NCBI GenBank assembly: GCA_945910005.1 | Contig: OX246743.1 | Coordinates: 8,922,736-8,986,735, forward strand | DNA length: 64,000 nucleotides | From: Isoperla grammatica | Taxonomy: Eukaryota > Arthropoda > Insecta > Plecoptera > Perlodidae | Direction of reading: 5' to 3' | Shown here: positions 35,677 to 47,600 of the stretch, one piece after another | Layout of the letters: the number at the start of each line of letters is the position of its first letter | Position numbering within the stretch: the stretch's first letter is position 1 | The notes under the pieces: generated by a model | Databases searched by the model: none | What the model saw: the letters and a program-made list of their open reading frames with translations, nothing else | Told to the model about the DNA's origin: nothing | Program-made: the position numbers and the translations under genes

Positions 35677-35745
35677 TGGTGGTAACGGGTCTCGAACCCC
35701 GGACCTCTAAAACACTAGTCCACGACGCTACCGCGTACGCCATGC
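35677..35745 (-). other. tRNA-like module A, copy 3
   Basis: B box 35688-35698 is intact. A-box candidate 35731-35742 is intact. The Pol III stop-like T7 is lost here (TTTGTTTC on minus). Confidence 0.6.
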
Positions 35746-35951
35746 CTCACGATGGAAGTTGGATCGCTTAGACTGGTATAGATAACACACGGCTCTCAAT
35801 GTATGCATGTAACGAAACATATATGGATTTACGAACAGAAGGTTTCAATGGATTTAAAAAAATATCCATAAGAATACGATCTGATAATAAAACCGCCGCA
35901 AATTGAGATATAAATGATATAAATGTGTGAAATAGGTGGAAAAAAAAAATT

Positions 35952-36020
35952 GGGGGTAATGGGTTTTGAACCCCAGACCTCAAGTATTCGAAGCTACGAC
36001 GTTACCGCGTACGCCGTGCC
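35952..36020 (-). other. tRNA-like module B, copy 3
   Basis: B box 35962-35972 reads GGTTCAAAACC. A-box candidate 36005-36016 reads CGGCGTACGCGG, one base closer to module A than in copies 1, 2, 5 and 6. Confidence 0.55.
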
Positions 36021-36197
36021 AGCCGATAGAAATTGCCTCGCTTACACTGGTAAATAACACACTGCTCTCAATGTATGCAGGTATGAATCTCATTGTATCT
36101 CTATTCATTCTTAGTGTAATTGTAACTCCAAATATAGATAGATTTCCAAAAAGAGGCTTTCATTGGATTTAAAAAATATCCAAGAATATGATCTGAT

Positions 36198-39100
36198 CGC
36201 AAGTATGAAGGTGTGACGAGAGCCACATTGGGGAGATTGTTAGGCGTTTTGATTGCAAAGAGGGCCGCAAGTATGATGGAGTGACGAGAGCCATATTGGA
36301 GAGATTGTAAGGCGCTTGGATTGCAAAGAGGGCCGCAAGAATGGCGGAGTGGCGAGAGCCCACATCGGGGAGATTGTTAGGCGTTTTGATTGCAAAGAGG
36401 GCCGCAAGTATGGCGGTGTGACGAGAGCCACATTGGGGATATTGCAAGGCGCTTGGATTGCAAAGAGGGCCGCAAGTATGGCGGTGTGACGAGAGCCACA
36501 TTAGAGAGATTGTTAGGCGCTTGGATTGCAAAGAGGGCCGCAAGAATGACGGTGTGATGAGAGCCACATTGGGGAGATTGTAAGGCGCTTGGATTGCAAA
36601 GAGGGCCGCAAGTATGGCGGTGTGACGAGAGCCACATTGGGGAGATTGTAAGGCGCTTGGATTGCAAAGAGGGCCGCAAGTATGGTGGAGTGACGAGAGC
36701 CACATTGGGGAGATTGTTAGGCGCTTGGATTGCAAAGAGGGCCGCAAGTATGACGGAGTGGCGAGAGCCGCATCGGGGAGATAATGAGGCGCTCTGATTG
36801 CAAAGAGGGCCGCAAGTATGGTGGAGTGACGAGAGCCACATTGGGGAGATTGTTAGGCGCTTGGATTGCAAAAGAGGGCCGCGAGTATGGCGGAGTGGCG
36901 AGAGCCACATTGGGGAGATGTTAGGCACTTGGATTGCAAAGAGGGCAGCAAGTATGGTGGAGTGCCGAGAGCCACATTGGGGAGATTGTTAGGCGTCTTG
37001 ATTGCAAAGAGGGCCGCACGTATGGTGGAGTGACGAGAGCCATATTGGGGAGATTGTAAGGCGCTTGGATTGCAAAGAGGGCCGCAAGTATGGTGGAGTA
37101 TCGAGAGCCACATTGGGGAGATTGTAAGGCGATTGTTAGGCGCTCTGATTGCAAAGAGGGCCGCGAGTATGGCGGTGTGACGAGAGCCACATTGGGGAGA
37201 TTGTAAGGCGCTTGGATTGCAAAGAGGGCCGCAAGAGTGACGGATTGAAAGTGCCACCTTGGGGAGATTGTGAGGCTCTTGGATTGCAAAGAGGGCCGCA
37301 AGTATGACGGTGTGACGAGAGCCACATTGGGGAGATTGTTAGGCGCTTGGATTGCAAAGATGGCCGCAAGTCTAACGAAATGACGAGAGCAACACTAGGG
37401 AGATTGTAAAGCGCTTGGATTGCAAAGAGGGCCGCAAGTATGGCGGTGTGACGAGAGCCACATTGGGGAGATTGTAAGGCGCTTGGATTGCAAAGAGGGC
37501 CGCAAGTATGACCGAGTTACGAGAGCCACATTGGGGAGATTGTTAGGCGCTTGGATGGCAAAGAGGGCCGCAAGTATGGTAAAGTGATGAGAGCCACATT
37601 GGGGAGATTGTTAGGCGCTTGGATTGCAAAGAGGGCCGCAAGTATGACGGGGTGACGAAGGCCACATTGGGGAGTTTGTTAGGCGCTTGGATTGCAAAGA
37701 GGGCCGCAAGTATGACGGAGTGACGAAAGCCACATTGGGGAGTTTGTAAGGCGCTTGGATTGCAAAGAGGGCCGCAAGTATGACGGAGTGGCGAGAGCCA
37801 CATTGAGGAGATGTTAGGCACTTGGATTGCAAAGAGGGCCGCAAGTATGGGGGAGTTGAGAGAGCCACATTGGGGAGATGTTAGGCACTTGGATTGCAAA
37901 GAGGGCCGCAAGTATGACGGAGTGACGAGAGCCACATTGGGGAGTTTGTTAGGCGCTTGGATTGCAAAGAGGGCCGCAAGTATGGTGGAGTGACGAGAGC
38001 CACATTGGGGAGATTGTTAGGCGCTTGGATTGCAAAGAGGGCCGCAAGTATGACGGAGTGGCGAGAGCCGCATCGGGGAGATAATGAGGCGCTCTGATTG
38101 CAAAGAGGGCCGCAAGTATGGTGGAGTGACGAGAGAGACATTGGGGAGATTGTTAGGCGCTTGGATTGCAAAAGAGGGCCGCAAGTATGGCGGAGTGGCG
38201 AGAGCCACATTGGGGAGATTTAAGGCACTTGGATTGTAAAGAGGGCCGCAAGTATGATCGAGTGACGAGAGCCACATTGGGGAGATTGTTAGGCGCTTGG
38301 ATTGCAAAGAGGGCCGCAAGTCTAACGAAATGACGAGAGCAACACTAGGGAGATTGTAAAGCGCTTGGATTGCAAAGAGGGCCGCAAGTATGGCGGTGTG
38401 GCGAGAGCCACATTGGGGAGATGTAAGGCACTTGGATTGCAAACAGGGCCGCAAGTATGACGGAGTAGCGAGAGCCAAATTATGGAGATTGTTAGGCGCT
38501 TGGATTACAAAGAGGGCCGCAAGTATGGCGGAGTGGCGGGAGCCACATAAGGGAGAAATGAGGCACTTCGATTGCAAAGAGGGCCGCAATTATGGTGGAG
38601 TGACGAGAGCCACATTGGGGAGATTGTTAGGCGCTTGGATTGCAAATAGGGCCGCAAGTTTAACGGTGTGACGAGAGCCCACATCGGGGAGATTGTTAGA
38701 CGTTTTGATTGCAAAGAGGGCCGCAAGTATGGCGGTGTGACGAGAGCCACATTGGGGAGATTGCAAGGCGCTTGGATTGCAAAGAGGGCCGCAAGTATGA
38801 CGGAGTTACGAGAGCCACATTGGGGAGATTGTTAGACGCTTGGATTGAAAAGAGGGCCGCAAGTATGACGGGGTGACGAAGGCCAAATTGGGGAGTTTGT
38901 TAGGCGCTTGGATTGCAAAGAGGGCCGCAAGTATGACGGAGTGACGAAAGCCACATTGGGGAGTTTGTAAGGCGCTTGGATTGCAAAGAGGGCCGCAAGT
39001 ATGACGGAGTGGCGAGAGCCACATTGAGGAGATGTTAGGCACTTGGATTGCAAAGAGGGCCGCAAGTATGGGGGAGTTGAGAGAGCCACATTGGGGAGAT

Positions 39101-42100
39101 GTTAGGCACTTGGATTGCAAAGAGGGCCGCAAGTATGACGGAGTGACGAGAGCCACATTGGGGAGTTTGTTAGGCGCTTGGATTGCAAAGAGGGCCGCAA
39201 GTATGGTGGAGTGACGAGAGCCACATTGGGGAGATTGTTAGGCGCTTGGATTGCAAAGAGGGCCGCAAGTATGACGGAGTGGCGAGAGCCGCATCGGGGA
39301 GATAATGAGGCGCTCTGATTGCAAAGAGGGCCGCAAGTATGGTGGAGTGACGAGAGAGACATTGGGGAGATTGTTAGGCGCTTGGATTGCAAAAGAGGGC
39401 CGCAAGTATGGCGGAGTGGCGAGAGCCACATTGGGGAGATTTAAGGCACTTGGATTGTAAAGAGGGCCGCAAGTATGATCGAGTGACGAGAGCCACATTG
39501 GGGAGATTGTTAGGCGCTTGGATTGCAAAGAGGGCCGCAAGTCTAACGAAATGACGAGAGCAACACTAGGGAGATTGTAAAGCGCTTGGATTGCAAAGAG
39601 GGCCGCAAGTATGGCGGTGTGACGAGAGCCACATTGGGGAGATTGTAAGGCGCTTGGATTGCAAAAGGGGGCCGCAAGTATGACCGAGTGACGAGAGCCA
39701 CATTGGGGAGATTGTTAGGCGCTTGGATGGCAAAGAGGGCCGCAAGTATGGTAAAGTGATGAGAGCCACATTGGGGAGATTGTTAGGCGCTTGGATTGCA
39801 AAGAGGGCCGCAAGTATGACGGGGTGACGAGAGCCACATTGGGGAGTTTGTTAGGCGCTTGGATTGCAAACAGGGCGCAAGTATGACGGAGTGACGAGAG
39901 CCACATTGGGGAGTTTGTAAGGCGCTTGGATTGCAAAGAGGGCCGCAAGTATGACGGAGTGGCGAGAGCCACATTGGGGAGATGTTAGGCACTTGGATTG
40001 CAAAGAGGGCCGCAAGTATGGGGGAGTGCCGAGAGCCACATTGGGGAGATGTTAGGCACTTGGATTGCAAAGAGGGCCGCAACTATGACGGAGTGACGAG
40101 AGCCACATTGGGGAGTTTGTTAGGCGCTTGGATTGCAAAGAGGGCCGCAAGTATAGTGGAGTGACGAAAGACACATTGGGGAGATTGTTAGGCGCTTGGA
40201 TTGCAAAGAGGGCCGCAAGAATGGTGGAGTGGCGAGAGCCACATAAGGGAGAAATGTGGCACTTCGATTGCAAAGAGGGCCGCCAGTATGGTGGAGTGAC
40301 GAGAGCCACATTGGGGAGATTTTTAGGCGCTTGGATTGCAAATAGGGCCGCAAGTTTAACGGTGTGACGAGAGCCCACATCGGGGAGATTGTTAGGCGTT
40401 TTGATTGCAAAGAGGGCCGCAAGTATGGCGGTGTGACGAGAGCCACATTGGGGAGATTGCAAGGCGCTTGGATTGCAAAGAGGGCCGCAAGTATGACGGA
40501 GTGACGAGAGCCACATTGGGGAGATTGTTAGACGCTTGGATTGAAAAGAGGGCCGCAAGTATGGCGAAGTGGCGAGAGCCACATTAGGGAGATGTTAGGC
40601 ACTTGGATTGCAAAGAGGGCTGCAGTATGGTGGAGTGGTGAGAGCCACATTGGGGAGATTGTTAGGCGCTTGGATTGCAAAGAGGGCCGCAAGTATGACG
40701 GAGTGACGAGAGACACATTGGGGAGTTTGAAAGGCGCTTGGATTGCAAAGAGGGCCGCAAGTATGACGGAGTGACGAGAGCCACATTGGGGAGTTTGTAA
40801 GGCGCTTGGATTGCAAAGAGGGCCGCAGGTATGGTGGAGTGACGAGAGCCACATTGGGGAGATTGTAAGGCGCTTGGATTGCAAAGAGGGCCGCAAGTAT
40901 GACGGAGTGGCGAGAGCAACACTGGGGAGATTGTTAGACGCTTGGATTGAAAAGAGGGCCGCAAGTATGACGGAGTGGTGAGAGCCCCACTGGGGAGATT
41001 GTTAGGCGCTTTGATTGCAAAGAGGGCCGCAAGTATGACGGAGTGGCGAGAGCCGCATCGGGGAGATAATTAGGCGCTCTGATTGCAAAGAGGGCCGCAA
41101 GTATTGTGGAGTGAATAGAGACACATTGGGGAGATTGTTAGGCGCTTGGATTTGCAAAAGAGGGCCGCTAATATGGCGGAGTGGCGAGAGCCACATTGGG
41201 GAGATGTTAGGCACTTGGATTGCAAAGAGGGCCGCAAGTATGGTGGAGTGCCGAGAGCCACATTGGGGAGATTGTTAGGCGTTTTGATTGCAAAGAGGGC
41301 CGCAAGTATGGTGGAGTGACGAGAGCCATATTGGGGAGATTGTAAGGCGCTTGGATTGGAAGAGGGCCGCAAGTATGGCGGAGTGGCGAGAGCCACATTG
41401 GGGAGATGTTAGGCACTTGGATTGCAAAGAGGGCCGCAAGTATGGTGGAGTGCCAAGAGCCACATTGGGGAGATTGTTAGGCGTCTTGATTGCAAAAAGG
41501 GCCGCACGTATGGTGGAGTGACGAGAGCCACATTGGGGAGATTGTAAGGCTCTTGGATTGCAAAGAGGGCCGCAAGTATGGCGGTGTGACGAGAGCCACA
41601 TTGAGGAGATTGTAAGGCGCTTGGATTTCAAAGAGGGCCGCAAGTATGACCGAGTGACGAGAGCCACATTGGGGAGATTGTAAGGCGCTTGGATTGCAAA
41701 GAGGGCCGCAAGTATGACGGTGTGACGAGAGCCACATTGGGGAGATTGTTAGGCGCTTGGATTGCATAGAGGGCCGCAAGTATGGTAGAGTGACGAGAGC
41801 CACATTGGGGAGATTGTTAGGCGCTTGGATTGCAAAGAGGGCCGCAAGTATGACGGAGTGGCGAGAGCCACATTAGGGAGATTGTTAGGTGCTTGGATTG
41901 CAAAGAGGGCCGCGAGTATGGCGGTGTGACGAGAGCCACATTTGGGAGATTGTAAGGCGCTTGGATTGCAAAGAGGGCCGCAAGTATGACGGAGTGACGA
42001 GAGCCACATTGGAGAGATTGTTAGGCGCTTGGATTGCAAAGAGGGCCGCAAGAGTGACGGAGTGAAAGTGCCACATTGGGGAGATTGTAAAGCGATTGTT

Positions 42101-43989
42101 AGGCGCTCTGATTGCAAAGAGGGCCGCAAGTATGGTGGTGTGACGAGAGCCACATTGGAGAGATTGTAAGGCGCTTGGATTGCAAAGAGGGCCGCAAGTA
42201 TGACGGAGTGACGAGAGCCACATTGGAGAGATTGTTAGGCGCTTGGATTGCAAAGAGGGCCGCAAGAGTGACGGAGTGAAAGTGCCACATTGGGGTGATT
42301 GTAAGGCGATTGTTAGGCGCTCTGATTGCAAAGAGGGCCGCAAGTATGGCGGAGTGACGAGAGCAACATTGGAGAGATTGTAAGGCGCTTGGATTGCAAA
42401 GAGGGCCGCAAGTATGACCGAGTGACGGGTGCCACATTGGGGAGATTGTTAGGCGCTTGGATCGCAAAGAGGGCCGCAAGTATGGCGGAGTGGCGAAGCA
42501 ACATTAGGGAGATGTTAGGCACTTGGATTGCAAAGAGGGCCGCAAGTATGGTGGAGTGACGAGAGTCACATTGGGGCGATTGTTAGACGCTTGGATTAAA
42601 AAGAGGGCCGCAAGAATGGCGAAGTGGCGAGATTGTTAGGCGCTTGGATTACAAAGAGGGCCGCAAGTATGACGGAGTGCCGAGAGCCACATTGGGGAGA
42701 TGCTATGCGTTTTGATTGCAAAGAGGGCCGCAAGTATGACGGAGTGACGAGAGCCACATTGGGGAGTTTGCTAGGCGCTTGGATTGCAAAGAGGGCCGCA
42801 AGTATGACGGAGTGACGAGAGCCACATTGGGGAGTTTGTTAGGCGCTTGGATTGCAAAGAGGGCCGCAAGTATAGTGGAGTGACGAGAGCCACAATGGGG
42901 AGATTGTTAGGCGCTTGGATTGCAAAGAGGGCCGCAAGTATGACGGAGTGGCGAGAGCCACATTAGGGAGATTGTTAGGCGCTTGGATTACAAAGAGGGC
43001 CGCAAGTATGGCGGAGTGGCGAGAGCCACATAAGGGAGAAATGAGGCACTTCGATTGCAAAGAGGGCCGCAAGTATGGTGGAGTGACGAGAGCCACATTG
43101 GGGAGATTGTTAGGCGCTTGGATTGCAAATAGGGCCGCAAGTTTAACGGTGTGACGAGAGCCACATTGGGGAGATTGTTAGGCGCTTGGATTGCAAAGAG
43201 GGCCGCAAGAATGACAGTGTGACGAGAGCCACATTGGGGAGATTGTTAGGCGCTTGGATTGCAAATAGGGCCGCAAGTATGACGGAGTGACGAGATCCAC
43301 ATTGAGGAGTTTGTAAGGCGCTTGGATTGCAAAGAGGGCCGCAAGGATGGTGGAGTGACGAGAGCCACATTGGGGAGATTGTTAGGCGCTTGGATTGCAA
43401 AGAGGGCCGCAAGTATGACGGAGTGGCGAGAGCCGCATCGGGGAGATAATGAGGCGCTCTGATTGCAAAGAGGGCCGCACGTATGGTGAAGTGACGAGAG
43501 AGACATTGGGGAGATTGTTAGGTGCTTGGATTGCAAAAGAGGGCCGCAAGTATGGCGGAGTGGCGAGAGCCACATTGGGGAGATTTAAGGCACTTGGATT
43601 GTAAAGAGGGCCGCAAGTATGATGGAGTGCCTAGACCCACATTGGGGAGATTGTTAGGCGTTTTGATTGCAAAGAGGGCCGCAAGTATGGTGGAGTGACG
43701 AGAGCCACATTGGGGAGATTGTTAGACGCTTGGATTAAAAAGAGGGCCGCAAGAATGGCGAAGTGGCGAGATTGTTAGGCGCTTGGATTGCAAAGAGGGC
43801 CGCAAGTATGGCGGAGTGACGAGAGCCACATCGGGGAGATTGTTAGGCGCTTGGATTAAAAAGAGGGCCGCAAGTATGAAGGTGTGACGAGAGCCACATT
43901 GGGGAGATTGTTAGGCGTTTTGATTGCAAAGAGGGCCGCAAGTATGACGGTGTGACGAGAGCCACATTGGGGAGATTGTTAGGCGTTTT
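36198..43989 (+). repeat. 68-bp satellite array V
   Basis: About 115 monomers spanning the junction between the two 8,464-bp copies (about 38360). It opens with the GTATGAAGGTG monomer that otherwise marks the left side of the tRNA-like block. Contains 11-bp duplications near 37123, 42087 and 42299 and short monomers near 42626 and 43765. No gene is seen. Confidence 0.97.
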
Positions 43990-44139
43990 ATTGTCAAGAT
44001 AATTAACGCAAAAAAAATTAAAAAAATACAGAAACAAATTTGAACCACACGTTTTTTAGCTACGAGCGCTTGAAAAAATAATTTCCCCTTAGTAAACCCT
44101 TCTCAACTTTGCTGCTCTGAATATGGAAGAAACAAATCG

Positions 44140-44208
44140 TGGTGGTAACGGGTCTCGAACCCCGGACCTCTAAAACACTAGTCCACGACGCTACCGCGTA
44201 CGCCATGC
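44140..44208 (-). other. tRNA-like module A, copy 4
   Basis: B box 44151-44161 and A-box candidate 44194-44205 are intact. It shares with copy 3 the interrupted T-run. Confidence 0.6.
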
Positions 44209-44414
44209 CTCACGATGGAAGTTGGATCGCTTAGACTGGTATAGATAACACACGGCTCTCAATGTATGCATGTAACGAAACATATATGGATTTACGAACA
44301 GAAGGTTTCAATGGATTTAAAAAAATATCCATAAGAATACGATCTGATAATAAAACCGCCGCAAATTGAGATATAAATGATATAAATGTGTGAAATAGGT
44401 GGAAAAAAAAAATT

Positions 44415-44483
44415 GGGGGTAATGGGTTTTGCACCCCAGACCTCAAGTATTCGAAGCTACGACGTTACCGCGTACGCCATGCC
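44415..44483 (-). other. tRNA-like module B, copy 4 (damaged B box)
   Basis: B box 44425-44435 reads GGTGCAAAACC on minus: the invariant second T of GGTTC is changed to G. The A-box candidate 44468-44479 reads TGGCGTACGCGG, identical to module A. One box has become module A-like while the other has decayed. Confidence 0.55.
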
Positions 44484-44660
44484 AGCCGATAGAAATTGCC
44501 TCGCTTACACTGGTAAATAACACACTGCTCTCAATGTATGCAGGTATGAATCTCATTGTATCTCTATTCATTCTTAGTGTAATTGTAACTCCAAATATAG
44601 ATAGATTTCCAAAAAGAGGCTTTCATTGGATTTAAAAAATATCCAAGAATATGATCTGAT

Positions 44661-47600
44661 CGCAAGTATGAAGGTGTGACGAGAGCCACATTGGGGAGAT
44701 TGTTAGGCGTTTTGATTGCAAAGAGGGCCGCAAGTATGATGGAGTGACGAGAGCCATATTGGAGAGATTGTAAGGCGCTTGGATTGCAAAAGGGGCCGCA
44801 AGAATGGCGGAGTGGCGAGAGCCCACATCGGGGAGATTGTTAGGCGTTTTGATTGCAAAGAGGGCCGCAAGTATGGCGGTGTGACGAGAGCCACATTGGG
44901 GATATTGCAAGGCGCTTGGATTGCAAAGAGGGCCGCAAGTATGGCGGTGTGACGAGAGCCACATTAGAGAGATTGTTAGGCGCTTGGATTGCAAAGAGGG
45001 CCGCAAGAATGACGGTGTGATGAGAGCCACATTGGGGAGATTGTAAGGCGCTTGGATTGCAAAGAGGGCCGCAAGTATGGCGGTGTGACGAGAGCCACAT
45101 TGGGGAGATTGTAAGGCGCTTGGATTGCAAAGAGGGCCGCAAGTATGGTGGAGTGACGAGAGCCACATTGGGGAGATTGTTAGGCGCTTGGATTGCAAAG
45201 AGGGCCGCAAGTATGACGGAGTGGCGAGAGCCGCATCGGGGAGATAATGAGGCGCTCTGATTGCAAAGAGGGCCGCAAGTATGGTGGAGTGACGAGAGCC
45301 ACATTGGGGAGATTGTTAGGCGCTTGGATTGCAAAAGAGGGCCGCGAGTATGGCGGAGTGGCGAGAGCCACATTGGGGAGATGTTAGGCACTTGGATTGC
45401 AAAGAGGGCAGCAAGTATGGTGGAGTGCCGAGAGCCACATTGGGGAGATTGTTAGGCGTCTTGATTGCAAAGAGGGCCGCACGTATGGTGGAGTGACGAG
45501 AGCCATATTGGGGAGATTGTAAGGCGCTTGGATTGCAAAGAGGGCCGCAAGTATGGTGGAGTATCGAGAGCCACATTGGGGAGATTGTAAGGCGATTGTT
45601 AGGCGCTCTGATTGCAAAGAGGGCCGCGAGTATGGCGGTGTGACGAGAGCCACATTGGGGAGATTGTAAGGCGCTTGGATTGCAAAGAGGGCCGCAAGAG
45701 TGACGGATTGAAAGTGCCACCTTGGGGAGATTGTGAGGCTCTTGGATTGCAAAGAGGGCCGCAAGTATGACGGTGTGACGAGAGCCACATTGGGGAGATT
45801 GTTAGGCGCTTGGATTGCAAAGATGGCCGCAAGTCTAACGAAATGACGAGAGCAACACTAGGGAGATTGTAAAGCGCTTGGATTGCAAAGAGGGCCGCAA
45901 GTATGGCGGTGTGACGAGAGCCACATTGGGGAGATTGTAAGGCGCTTGGATTGCAAAGAGGGCCGCAAGTATGACCGAGTTACGAGAGCCACATTGGGGA
46001 GATTGTTAGGCGCTTGGATGGCAAAGAGGGCCGCAAGTATGGTAAAGTGATGAGAGCCACATTGGGGAGATTGTTAGGCGCTTGGATTGCAAAGAGGGCC
46101 GCAAGTATGACGGGGTGACGAAGGCCACATTGGGGAGTTTGTTAGGCGCTTGGATTGCAAAGAGGGCCGCAAGTATGACGGAGTGACGAAAGCCACATTG
46201 GGGAGTTTGTAAGGCGCTTGGATTGCAAAGAGGGCCGCAAGTATGACGGAGTGGCGAGAGCCACATTGAGGAGATGTTAGGCACTTGGATTGCAAAGAGG
46301 GCCGCAAGTATGGGGGAGTTGAGAGAGCCACATTGGGGAGATGTTAGGCACTTGGATTGCAAAGAGGGCCGCAAGTATGACGGAGTGACGAGAGCCACAT
46401 TGGGGAGTTTGTTAGGCGCTTGGATTGCAAAGAGGGCCGCAAGTATGGTGGAGTGACGAGAGCCACATTGGGGAGATTGTTAGGCGCTTGGATTGCAAAG
46501 AGGGCCGCAAGTATGACGGAGTGGCGAGAGCCGCATCGGGGAGATAATGAGGCGCTCTGATTGCAAAGAGGGCCGCAAGTATGGTGGAGTGACGAGAGAG
46601 ACATTGGGGAGATTGTTAGGCGCTTGGATTGCAAAAGAGGGCCGCAAGTATGGCGGAGTGGCGAGAGCCACATTGGGGAGATTTAAGGCACTTGGATTGT
46701 AAAGAGGGCCGCAAGTATGATCGAGTGACGAGAGCCACATTGGGGAGATTGTTAGGCGCTTGGATTGCAAAGAGGGCCGCAAGTCTAACGAAATGACGAG
46801 AGCAACACTAGGGAGATTGTAAAGCGCTTGGATTGCAAAGAGGGCCGCAAGTATGGCGGTGTGACGAGAGCCACATTGGGGAGATTGTAAGGCGCTTGGA
46901 TTGCAAAAGGGGGCCGCAAGTATGACCGAGTGACGAGAGCCACATTGGGGAGATTGTTAGGCGCTTGGATGGCAAAGAGGGCCGCAAGTATGGTAAAGTG
47001 ATGAGAGCCACATTGGGGAGATTGTTAGGCGCTTGGATTGCAAAGAGGGCCGCAAGTATGACGGGGTGACGAGAGCCACATTGGGGAGTTTGTTAGGCGC
47101 TTGGATTGCAAACAGGGCCGCAAGTATGACGGAGTGACGAGAGCCACATTGGGGAGTTTGTAAGGCGCTTGGATTGCAAAGAGGGCCGCAAGTACGACGG
47201 AGTGGCGAGAGCCACATTGGGGAGATGTTAGGCACTTGGATTGCAAAGAGGGCCGCAAGTATGGGGGAGTGCCGAGAGCCACATTGGGGAGATGTTAGGC
47301 ACTTGGATTGCAAAGAGGGCCGCAACTATGACGGAGTGACGAGAGCCACATTGGGGAGTTTGTTAGGCGCTTGGATTGCAAAGAGGGCCGCAAGTATAGT
47401 GGAGTGACGAAAGCCACATTGGGGAGATTGTTAGGCGCTTGGATTGCAAAGAGGGCCGCAAGTATGACGGAGTGGCGAGAGCCACATTAGGGAGATTGTT
47501 AGGCGCTTGGATAACAAAGAGGGCCGCAAGTATGGCGGAGTGGCGAGAGCCACATAAGGGAGAAATGAGGCACTTCGATTGCAAAGAGGGCCGCAAGTAT

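Larger units (their letters stand above)
33013..36197 (+). repeat. Higher-order module M, copy 2
   Basis: Same monomer series as 17086-20402, ending in tRNA-like block 3. It is about 130 bp shorter than copy 1, mostly from loss of about two monomers near 33880 and near 34790. It lies inside the first copy of the 8,464-bp duplication. Confidence 0.75.
35527..36197 (-). mobile_element. tRNA-like dimeric block, copy 3
   Basis: Full-length copy with the common left and right junctions. It carries an extra A in the first leader (TTTAAAAAAATATCC near 35855) and CAATGGATTT in place of CATTGGATTT (near 35847). The T-run behind module A is broken by a C on plus (GAAGAAACAAATCG near 35665). Confidence 0.75.
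41477..44660 (+). repeat. Higher-order module M, copy 3
   Basis: The duplicate of 33013-36197 within the second 8,464-bp copy. It differs by a small number of substitutions and by the base loss at about 42494, which breaks the monomer phase locally (GGCGAAGCAACATT in place of GGCGAGAGCCACATT). Confidence 0.8.
43990..44660 (-). mobile_element. tRNA-like dimeric block, copy 4
   Basis: Matches block 3 almost base for base because it lies in the second 8,464-bp copy. Differences noted are GCACCCC in place of GAACCCC at the module B B-box (near 44431) and GCCATGCC in place of GCCGTGCC (near 44476). Confidence 0.75.
29897..46824 (+). repeat. Near-identical tandem duplication of an 8,464-bp segment
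   Basis: Copy 1 is about 29897-38360 and copy 2 about 38361-46824. They match in order and sequence throughout, including tRNA-like blocks 3 and 4, private variants such as GGGCCGCAATTATGG (near 30118 and 38582) and the base-deleted CAGGGCGCAAG (near 31397 and 39863). I noted about 15-20 differences without an exhaustive count, for example GTCAG/GTTAG near 30231/38695, AAGAAGG/AAGAGGG near 31947/40411, and a small change with one base lost at 42494 (GGCGAAGCAACATT) that makes the offset 8,463 from there on. The copies join directly: sequence before 38361 equals that before 46825. A third, partial copy begins after about 46,825 (matching about 39,583-40,168 at offset 7,242) and then switches to a pattern like 26.1 kb. 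Confidence 0.9.

Noticed and set aside
35768..35983. A 71-residue minus-strand frame in tRNA-like block 3 (also 44231-44446 in block 4).
   Set aside because: It exists only in the two copies joined by the 8.46-kb duplication, owing to small indels, and has no domain or supporting signal.
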